Below the pieces are notes generated by a model that was not told the DNA's origin, made no database searches, and saw only the letters and a program-made list of their open reading frames with translations. The position numbers and the translations under genes were made by a program. Below are positions 15,101 to 21,063 of a DNA stretch of 21,063 bases, piece after piece. Within the stretch, counting starts at the first letter, position 1. Every line of letters starts with the position of its first letter. The stretch is taken from assembly GCA_964491805.1 (NCBI GenBank), contig CAZBGU010000016.1:1-21063 (forward strand). Direction: 5' to 3'. The DNA comes from UBA11704 sp964491805 (GTDB lineage: Bacteria > Patescibacteriota > Minisyncoccia > Phycocordibacterales > UBA5272).

Positions 15101-18100
15101 CCGCGGCAAAGTAGGCCATTTGTGTTGTGGAAGAAATAACTCCATCTCGAGATGAGTTAGCTCCAATAAGTGTTCCACCATAATCATTATAGCTACGCAT
15201 ATTGTTAGAAGATCCGACACCAGCACTGTCACCTATACCAACCATAAGAGATGAAGACGATGAGTAACGTAGAGAATTCTGTCCTATCGCACTGTTACCA
15301 CTTCCAATTTGATTATACTGAAGAGCTGTATACCCTATCGCCATGTTGTTGTTACCTGAGAGATTCCCATATAAAGCATAGTTACCAAATCCAACGTTAC
15401 GATATCCAGAAATATTAAGACTAAGAACATTCGTACCTACTGCGGTATTCTCGTAACCAGAAGTGTTAGATTTAAGTGCGTAGGCACCAACGGCTGTGTT
15501 CTCAACAGATGACGTGGCATCTTTAAGGGCTTCGTATCCCACTGCGGTTGCAAGCAATGACGGGTTGGAGACAAGTGCGTTCCCTGCACGAATACCAACA
15601 AGCGTTGTGAGATCGGTTGATGAGGCGTACAACACCCTAAGTCCCCCTATCTTATAGGAAGAAGTGTTAGAAAGATTAATATCTCCGTTGACAGTTAACG
15701 ATGATGATGGAGACGATGACCCGATACCAACGTAACCGTTAGATAAAATTTTAAATACCGAAGTTCCTGATGATGACGTCACTGAGATAAGATCATTTGT
15801 TGATGTGCCGACCAAAGAAAGCATAACTGCACCAGTTGTAGTACCGATACCGACCGTACCGTCATTTTTAACCCGGAGAAGCTCTGTATTAGAAGCGTTA
15901 AACAGACTAAGAACGGAACCACTTGAGGTATTAGAGTTTGCTTTTACATTAAACTTAGCATTAAATGGCCCACCTTGAACACTTCCGACCGTCATGTTCC
16001 CTGTTACTCCATCAATAGAAAATAGATTACCGTACGGACTAAACTCCTGCGTCATATCAAATCCCCCATTTCTTGAAATAAAGGAGTAACGACCATTAGT
16101 TGGATTAGAGGTGTCATCAAGAATAAATGACGCCTGTGAACCATTCGCATTACCGTTACTTCCTCTTATCAAGATACCGTATGATTCTCCTCCAGTATTA
16201 TCCACCTGGAACTTCGATCCAGGGTTAAATACTAGATCGTTACCCACAGCAACTCTACCGTTTGCAAGCACTGTAAAAAGAGGAGATCCTGTTGAGGATG
16301 CAACACTAAGAGGGTGCTGCACCCCCGTACCCTTTACAGTAAACGTATACGAAGATGATGTTGCGTTTACTCCAGCTACTGTTCCATTATCTTGGAAGAG
16401 GCCAGTAGAAAGAGTATTAGCCCCGGTCCAACGTGTAAGGAAACCGTTAATACCACCAGAAATAATTCCAAGTGATGATGTGGACGTCCATTGTGTTGAA
16501 GTTCCTGTTGAAAGAAGTACTTGCCCTTGAGCGCCAGAAGCATTAGAACCATCAAAGAATCCACCGGCAAGACCAAACGACCCCGCAACAGTGAGGGTTC
16601 TCGATGGTGTAGAAGATCCAATTCCAACATTCCCACCAGCAAGCACGGTAAAGAGTGAAGAGCCTGACGAAGAAGCTACAGTAAACGGATTAAGAGTAGA
16701 TGACGCTAGACCTGCCACATATAACGTCGCACCATTAACTGAGGTTGTTGCACCAAGACTAAGAGATCCATTATTCCAGAGCCTCATTCTTTCAACATAA
16801 TCCATATAGTAACGAAGTGGGGAGCCACCTGACACACTAACAATAGACGTAGACGCATTCAAAAAATCAAGGACAGCTAGACGCTTACCCGAGACACCGT
16901 ATGATGCACCGACAAAATCAAAAGTGGTTGGCCCGAAGTAACGCATTGAAAGAGAGTTTGCATTGTCTGCATAATCAGACCCTTCAAGTTCGATAATAGC
17001 TTGATCTCCACCAGCAATAGACGAATCACCCATCACATCGATATTTGCCCCATTTGACCCACCATATACAAACATTCTACTGCCATTTGAAGAGATGTTA
17101 GTACTCGTTCCAACAAGCACCATACCATCATTACGAATCGATAATCTTGGTTTATTATTGGTAGCGTCATAGACTTCAAAACTACTAGATGTGGTACCCG
17201 TCCCACCTCGAATCTGCCATGATTGATTAAATGTAGGATTAAAAAATGAAATATGAGGATAAAGCCCAGCAAAAGAAAGTAGTGATCCTGGTGTTGTTGT
17301 CCCTACCCCAATATTCCCGTTCGCAAGCACGGTAAAGAGTGAAGAACCTGACGAAGAAGCAATAGAAAGCAGGCTTGTCGTAGGCAATGATGATGTTCCT
17401 TGGACGGTAAACGTAGCTCCTGGAGTTGTTGTACCAACACCAACATTGCCATTCACAAATGTGGCAGCATATGTTTTTCCTTCACCTACATAGTCTCCTT
17501 CTCCTGCATTAACATACAAACGAGAATTTGTATCCAAAAAACTATACGATGGATATAAACTAATCGTACCTCCCGATGATACACCGAGTCGTGCCTTGTT
17601 GTTAGTAAAGAAATAAAAATTCTGGTTATCTTCTGTACCAAAAGCTGTATGTGCTCCCGAAGAAATAAAATAATTCCAATCGTTAGAGAAACTGCGAAGC
17701 GACAAAGACCTCAAACCAGAAGATACGGTAACCTGTTGGCCGTTTGACGAGTAATCACCAACTAAAATATTTCCATTAGCTCCTGTTTCTTTTATTGAGC
17801 CTGATACTTCTAACTTTTGACTTGGTGTTGATGTTCCTATCCCCACATTCCCATTCGCAAGGATAGAGAAGAGGGTGGCGCCAGTAGAAGATGCTACCTT
17901 CATAAGATTATTAGCACTCGTACCACGAACAGTAAGTGTAGAATCTGGTGTTGTGGTGCCAATACCTACATTTGTATAATACATTCCTGTTCCACCAAGA
18001 GACATACAGTTGGAGCATCCGACTTTAGCATATGCACCGAGTGCTACAGAAGAAGTTAAGTTAGAAGAAAGCGAATCAGCGGCATCTCCAATAAAGACGT

Positions 18101-21063
18101 TCTCACTTCCTGTTATAGTATTTATACCTGCATAATCACCAATAGATACGTTATACTCCCCCGTAGTAGAATCGCGTAAAGCGTTAGATCCGACCGCAAT
18201 GTTACCAGATGTTGAGGTACTAAATTTAAGAGCGCCTGCACCAACTGCTACGTTGTAACCACCACTAATATTGGAATGAAGTGCATAGTGACCCATAGCA
18301 ACGTTTATTACTCCTGTTGTATTAGATTCAAAGGCACCAGATCCAAACGCTGTGTTATATGCACCAGTTGACACAGAACCTGCACGTTCACCAACAAACG
18401 TGTTCTCAAGAGATGAGGACGATGTTATGAATTTAACCCCATTCCAGTAGAGCCAACGTTGAGCTCCTGGAATAGCTGCAAAGTTAACCTCATTAAATGA
18501 AGACATTCCAGTAGATGATGACGAAACAAAGGTATCTGCAGTTACAGTGCCGACAACAGACAACTTAGAACTTGGTGTTGTGCTACCAATACCAATATAC
18601 CCAGTCGAAAGATTACCGAAGATAGCTCCTCCGATATTAAGGAAATTAGAAACACTTCCTCCAGTAATATCCTGGTTATATCCGATAATTATATTATTAT
18701 CCCCTGAAAGAAGAGAACCTCCAGCAAGTGTTCCAATCACAGTGTTATAGCTTCCTGAGGTGTTATTTTCTGCAGCATTTTTACCAATAAAAATGTTGGA
18801 CTCACCTGTAGAGTTGAAATACCCACTTGATTGCCCGATAAAAGTGTTACGAATACCTGAGAGGTTAGAATACCCTGCGCGATCACCGATAAAAGTTAAG
18901 TTAGAGCCATCAACATTTGAATACCCTGCCTGATACCCAATGAATGTTGCATTGACACCACCGCCAGAATACCCTGCTTGGTTACCAATAATTGTCCCAT
19001 TACTTGTTGTAGTACTTAACTTTCCTGCTTGGTAGCCAAGGAATGTAGAATTATTACTGTTGTCAAAATTAATCAAATCAACAACCTGTAAGAGACTGTT
19101 TGGTGTCGATGTTCCAATACCAACATTCCCATTCGCGAGTACCGTGAAAAGTGATGTGTCAGTAGACGAAGCAATGCTTAGAGGGTTCTGTGACCCTGAC
19201 CCTTTTACTGTAAATGTCACAGCTGACGACGTCGCGTTCACTCCCGCTACTGTTCCGTTATCCATGAAGAGTCCTGTCGAAAGTGTTGTAGGAGATGTCC
19301 AACGTGACAGGAATCCATTTATACCACCAGAGAGCGAAGAGATTCCAAGCGACGATGTCGATACCCATTGTGTTGAGGTTCCTGTAGAGAGTAGTACTTG
19401 CCCTACTGTTCCTGATGCATTCGTAGCGTCGAAGAACGCTCCTGTGAGACCGAAGGATCCAGCGACAGACAGCTTTTGCAAAGGAGTTGTTGTGCCAATA
19501 CCAACATTTCCTTGTGTGGAACCAAGCAAAATATTACCTGCGGTAACCCCACTACCACCGTCTATAAAAACATCACCTCCGGTATTACCTACCCCCCAAT
19601 ATGAATTCCCTCCAGTAATAGTAAGACCCATACCATTTGCTGTCCCTGAACTTAGAAAACTAATTATCGCACCATTACCTGTACCGTTTGACCCATCACC
19701 ACCATACAGAGTCATTGTTCCCGGATTCCCTATACCCCAACCCGCAACACCACCAAGAGTAATAGAAGAACCTCCCAAAAAAGACCCTGAATCTCCAGAA
19801 CGTATCAATACTGATCCTCCTGAGTTCGCTGCATCGCTTGCGCTTTGTGCTTTAAGTGTGACCCCTGCCCCATTCAAACCACTTGGCGCAAGTGAGGTCT
19901 CTACATCTAAGAGACCTGACGGTGCACTATTACCCACCCCAACATTCCCATTCGCAAGTACAGTGAAGAGTGAAGAGCCTGATGAAGAAGCGATACTAAG
20001 AAGACTTGTTGTAGGTGATGAGGATGTTCCTTGTATTGTAAGAAGTGAGGCTGGTGAAGTGGAACCTATACCAACATTACCACCGTTTAAAATGGTAAAC
20101 AGTGTTGCAGTATTGGCACCGTTGTTAACAGTAAGAGGATTTGTTGGAAGTGTGTTATTTGACCCGTTAATTGTTACACCGTTTGAACCAACCCCAAAAT
20201 GAGTTGTCCTGTTAACTTGAAGCTCTACAGAGTTCCCAGATAATGCGTTGACGTTCGTCTGACCTCCTTCGTACCATAAAGTGTAATTCGTGACTGATGG
20301 CGTAACTTGGTTGAACCAAATACCTGGGTATGTACCTGGATCGCCCGAAGGAGAAAGGAGTCCTATTTTAACACTGCTACCTGATGCGGCCTCTCCCATC
20401 ACAGAGAACAACCCCGCACCAACTGATTTTGTTATAGTCTTCCATATTTCCATGGAATTCGATGGGGTTGTGGTACCAATCCCCACATTCCCATTCGCAA
20501 GTACCGAGAGGAATGAAGTTCCAGAGGAAGATGCAACATTAAGTACTGCATTTGATCCTGCGTTACCTTGTACAGTGAAGGTGGTTGTAGAAGACGTCGC
20601 ATTCACTCCAGCAACTGTTCCGTTGTCCATAAAGAGACCTGTCGAGAGTGTTGTAGGAGACGTCCAACGAGCAAGGAGACCATTCACACCGCCAGATATA
20701 ATGCCGAGTGAGGAAGTAGAAGTCCAAAGAGTAGAGGTTCCAGTTGACCAGAGTACTTGTCCTACAGTACCGGATGCAGTAGTAGAATCACGAAGAGTAC
20801 CAGTGAGTGCAAGGTTGGTAGAGAAGAGACTAGTTGCAGTGATACCTGTAGCTGATGCGGTGTTAAGTGTTGTTTGTCCGGTAACACCTAGAGTTCCTCC
20901 TACAGTTGCATTACCAGAGTTAGTAAGTGTAGTAGAGAAAAGATTGGAAGTGGTAAGACCGGTAGTGGACGCATTCACAAGATGTGCAATGGTTCCGTAA
21001 ATTGTGTCAGCAGTAAGTGCGGTAGCGGTTGTTGTTGCAAGTGTTGAGGTGCCGGTGACCGTA
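12120..21063 (-). CDS. Giant modular surface/adhesin-like fibre protein (5' end outside window)
   Basis: At least 2980 residues, with the N-terminus beyond the right edge: the frame stays open through 21063, so the GTG at 20978 is only an internal codon. About 24 modules follow the pattern LFTVLANGNVGIGTTTP then SxLxVxG, typical of large Parcubacteria proteins and phage-fibre-like proteins. Three blocks of NTAVGYxAL-type repeats (nt about 18650-19060, 18000-18400, 15030-15610) resemble YadA-like trimeric adhesin heads. Three glycine-rich blocks lie at about 19510-19870, 14170-14415 and 13440-13770. A conserved C-terminal region (12665-13110: DLAENYP, ALGVISTRPG, GRVPVRV, KKGDLL) precedes DKVCIKKADGSNVCLTGDQ (about 12390-12465) and a Pro/Ser/Thr tail. 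It is probably an exported oligomeric fibre; the signal peptide and anchor are not visible. Only four cysteine pairs were found. Confidence 0.9.
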   Translation of the reverse strand, partial: TVTGTSTLATTTATALTADTIYGTIAHLVNASTTGLTTSNLFSTTLTNSGNATVGGTLGVTGQTTLNTASATGITATSLFSTNLALTGTLRDSTTASGTVGQVLWSTGTSTLWTSTSSLGIISGGVNGLLARWTSPTTLSTGLFMDNGTVAGVNATSSTTTFTVQGNAGSNAVLNVASSSGTSFLSVLANGNVGIGTTTPSNSMEIWKTITKSVGAGLFSVMGEAASGSSVKIGLLSPSGDPGTYPGIWFNQVTPSVTNYTLWYEGGQTNVNALSGNSVELQVNRTTHFGVGSNGVTINGSNNTLPTNPLTVNNGANTATLFTILNGGNVGIGSTSPASLLTIQGTSSSPTTSLLSIASSSGSSLFTVLANGNVGVGNSAPSGLLDVETSLAPSGLNGAGVTLKAQSASDAANSGGSVLIRSGDSGSFLGGSSITLGGVAGWGIGNPGTMTLYGGDGSNGTGNGAIISFLSSGTANGMGLTITGGNSYWGVGNTGGDVFIDGGSGVTAGNILLGSTQGNVGIGTTTPLQKLSVAGSFGLTGAFFDATNASGTVGQVLLSTGTSTQWVSTSSLGISSLSGGINGFLSRWTSPTTLSTGLFMDNGTVAGVNATSSAVTFTVKGSGSQNPLSIASSTDTSLFTVLANGNVGIGTSTPNSLLQVVDLINFDNSNNSTFLGYQAGKLSTTTSNGTIIGNQAGYSGGGVNATFIGYQAGYSNVDGSNLTFIGDRAGYSNLSGIRNTFIGQSSGYFNSTGESNIFIGKNAAENNTSGSYNTVIGTLAGGSLLSGDNNIIIGYNQDITGGSVSNFLNIGGAIFGNLSTGYIGIGSTTPSSKLSVVGTVTADTFVSSSSTGMSSFNEVNFAAIPGAQRWLYWNGVKFITSSSSLENTFVGERAGSVSTGAYNTAFGSGAFESNTTGVINVAMGHYALHSNISGGYNVAVGAGALKFSTSTSGNIAVGSNALRDSTTGEYNVSIGDYAGINTITGSENVFIGDAADSLSSNLTSSVALGAYAKVGCSNCMSLGGTGMYYTNVGIGTTTPDSTLTVRGTSANNLMKVASSTGATLFSILANGNVGIGTSTPSQKLEVSGSIKETGANGNILVGDYSSNGQQVTVSSGLRSLSLRSFSNDWNYFISSGAHTAFGTEDNQNFYFFTNNKARLGVSSGGTISLYPSYSFLDTNSRLYVNAGEGDYVGEGKTYAATFVNGNVGVGTTTPGATFTVQGTSSLPTTSLLSIASSSGSSLFTVLANGNIGVGTTTPGSLLSFAGLYPHISFFNPTFNQSWQIRGGTGTTSSSFEVYDATNNKPRLSIRNDGMVLVGTSTNISSNGSRMFVYGGSNGANIDVMGDSSIAGGDQAIIELEGSDYADNANSLSMRYFGPTTFDFVGASYGVSGKRLAVLDFLNASTSIVSVSGGSPLRYYMDYVERMRLWNNGSLSLGATTSVNGATLYVAGLASSTLNPFTVASSSGSSLFTVLAGGNVGIGSSTPSRTLTVAGSFGLAGGFFDGSNASGAQGQVLLSTGTSTQWTSTSSLGIISGGINGFLTRWTGANTLSTGLFQDNGTVAGVNATSSSYTFTVKGTGVQHPLSVASSTGSPLFTVLANGRVAVGNDLVFNPGSKFQVDNTGGESYGILIRGSNGNANGSQASFILDDTSNPTNGRYSFISRNGGFDMTQEFSPYGNLFSIDGVTGNMTVGSVQGGPFNAKFNVKANSNTSSGSVLSLFNASNTELLRVKNDGTVGIGTTTGAVMLSLVGTSTNDLISVTSSSGTSVFKILSNGYVGIGSSSPSSSLTVNGDINLSNTSSYKIGGLRVLYASSTDLTTLVGIRAGNALVSNPSLLATAVGYEALKDATSSVENTAVGAYALKSNTSGYENTAVGTNVLSLNISGYRNVGFGNYALYGNLSGNNNMAIGYTALQYNQIGSGNSAIGQNSLRYSSSSSLMVGIGDSAGVGSSNNMRSYNDYGGTLIGANSSRDGVISSTTQMAYFAAVGFESKVGCSNCMALGGTGTYYTNVGIGTTTPDSTLTVRGTNANNLMKVASSTGATLFSILANGNVGVGTAAPSALLHINTSSLADGLIIEGSNNPALRFFNGGSAMSAIALPTSNSQWSKDSVNGDLVLRVEDSSKRILFNTNAGSGSSTLAIRGNNVGIGTSTPDAMLTVFGTGTSTLMKVASSTGATLFSILANGMTVVGASSSPNAQLSVIGQSAVSTSDAIDALVLTGGIGSGSNKRGGGVVMTGGTGGNGALGGKGGGFSFIGGTGGTGSVVAAGAGGDFIVTGGSAGSGPAQNYGGSVYLNGGQASSISSEGVVVLANTYGNVMVGTSTRDTYSASMLSVVGRGAYNLFSVASSTGTTLFSILANGNVGIGSSTPSSQFAIAGDGVTDPVRVLSSSGESLFSILVNGNIGIGTTSPSARMAIINASDCCSGNAPLALEVVGGGGGTSENGLGGGVSFITGNGGALTFNSGDAGAFTVTTGKGGYSGFISGGDGGNISFVTGDGGDASGSTSGSGGNFTVLAGSAGVTEGTSGNGGNIILNPGLGLIDGSVFLASLQGNVVVGTSTSNTDSMFSVTGRGALNPLTVASSSGSVYMKVLANGNVGIGTSTPSSTLDVYKATSATSTDVFRVISDVTSTGNTVFKIKANGDVFTDGATTIGSPADLAENYPKENPQEALLPGTVVALSTTTESWNIDDTGSSQYHMSTIRKARSGEEALGVISTRPGILLSGNTTNGAPVAFSGRVPVRVTNENGVVKKGDLLTISTSTEGYAMKQTEAGYSLGRAISDADETATTTSVLMVVENRHKAVTISSLSGIADLVATGSPLVSAPSVSVYDSIVSKIKAGNSIVTEYLSLSVKAVSGYFDKLFAKEIYTDKVCIKKADGSNVCLTGDQVESMMNASQIPLMQPSTNGSVQVDTTGGVGSSTQGVVSTTSPQTVEIASSTASTSTQPIPTTEPTSSPDGVSGVTPPVLAPTNIVGDQVPVVSP
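12665..13110 (-). other. Conserved C-terminal domain of the giant protein
   Basis: The order of motifs is SPADLAENYP, LLPGTVVALS, ALGVISTRPGILL, VAFSGRVPVRVTNENGVVKKGDLL, GYAMKQTEAG and GRAISDADE. The same order recurs at the ends of many bacterial fibre-like proteins, from general knowledge. It distantly recalls Peptidase_G2-type intramolecular chaperone domains of phage appendages, though the assignment is uncertain and the cleavage residues were not identified. Confidence 0.5.
14901..15080 (-). repeat. 180-bp intragenic repeat, copy 1 of 2
   Basis: It matches 17841-18020 without gaps, with about 17 mismatches in 180 bases by hand alignment. It encodes the KVGCSNCM-LGGTG, YYTNVGIGTTTPDSTLTVRG, LMKVASSTGATLFSILANGNVG stretch that closes a YadA-head-like block. 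The offset of 2940 bases is exactly 980 codons. Confidence 0.85.
16360..16530 (-). repeat. Three-copy fibre cassette, copy A
   Basis: It encodes QVLLSTGTSTQWTSTSSLG followed by GGINGFLTRWTGANTLSTGLFQDNG and AGVNATSS. Related copies lie at about 19231-19410 and 20596-20772. Confidence 0.75.
17841..18020 (-). repeat. 180-bp intragenic repeat, copy 2 of 2
   Basis: The partner of 14901-15080, at the end of the second YadA-head-like block, again with a GCSNC motif. The ungapped match suggests duplication of a whole module rather than drift of short repeats. Confidence 0.85.
19231..19410 (-). repeat. Three-copy fibre cassette, copy B
   Basis: It encodes the same STGTSTQW, SSLGI, GGINGFLSRWTSPTTLSTGLFMDNGTVAGVNATSS stretch as copies A and C, with one extra codon after SSLGI relative to C. 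Confidence 0.75.
20596..20772 (-). repeat. Three-copy fibre cassette, copy C
   Basis: The most N-terminal copy in the window, encoding VLWSTGTSTLWTSTSSLG then GGVNGLLARWTSPTTLSTGLF. It aligns with copy B at an offset of 1365 bases in its first part. Confidence 0.75.

Noticed and set aside
19060..20202. A 380-codon rightward frame opposite the giant gene
   Set aside because: Its VPIPTFPFAST-type repeats are the antisense reading of the VGIG modules. The leftward frame runs through the whole region and has recognisable domains. Similar frames at 13654, 14290, 16111 and 20290 are shadows for the same reason.
12120..21063. CRISPR array or tandem DNA satellite
   Set aside because: The repeats are diverged at the DNA level, unevenly spaced and keep one open reading frame. 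They are protein modules.

Overview
The window looks like a chromosome segment of a Candidate Phyla Radiation bacterium, most likely Paceibacteria (Parcubacteria). This is an inference from three things: a giant low-complexity surface protein with repeated VGIG(T/S)(T/S)TP modules, a threonyl-tRNA synthetase without the TGS domain, and several core genes that lack a Shine-Dalgarno sequence. No rRNA or ribosomal protein is present to confirm it. The standard bacterial code fits: TAA, TAG and TGA all end genes.

Layout. 1-442: the start of a leftward gene cut by the left edge, a 34-bp perfect palindrome acting as terminator, a leftward tRNA-Ser(GGA), and upstream of it a decayed partial copy of the same tRNA with its promoter. 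443-2058: an unknown membrane-anchored protein (leftward) and a DUF998-like membrane protein split by a frameshift (rightward). 2070-3901: a leftward lemA-htpX cluster followed by a small PLDc_N-like membrane protein. 3902-4110: a divergent control region with two back-to-back TTGACA boxes and inverted repeats. 4111-5868: thrS. 5890-6366: a small GC-rich leftward gene with its own promoter, Shine-Dalgarno and terminator, which shares hairpins with its neighbours. 6367-8448: gyrB (leftward). 8593-9300: a GC-richer rightward gene with a strong Shine-Dalgarno, tentatively a degenerate YfiH/laccase-like protein. 9373-11986: murC-murD (leftward, 4 nt apart). 12120-21063: a giant leftward gene of at least 2980 codons, still open at the right edge.

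How the genes fit together: most are housekeeping, covering translation (thrS, tRNA-Ser), DNA topology (gyrB), peptidoglycan precursor synthesis (murC, murD) and membrane quality control (lemA, htpX). The giant gene follows murC-murD on the opposite side of a 133-nt gap and probably makes a fibrous surface or adhesin-like protein. It is built from small VGIG modules, three YadA-head-like blocks, three glycine-rich blocks and a conserved C-terminal region. No CRISPR array, transposase, integrase or phage replication gene was seen.

The most interesting signals are the giant modular protein and its internal DNA duplications; the contrast between Shine-Dalgarno-free (probably leaderless) core genes and two GC-rich Shine-Dalgarno-led accessory genes; the tRNA-Ser remnant; the frameshifted DUF998 gene; and the operator-like inverted repeats between lemA and thrS.
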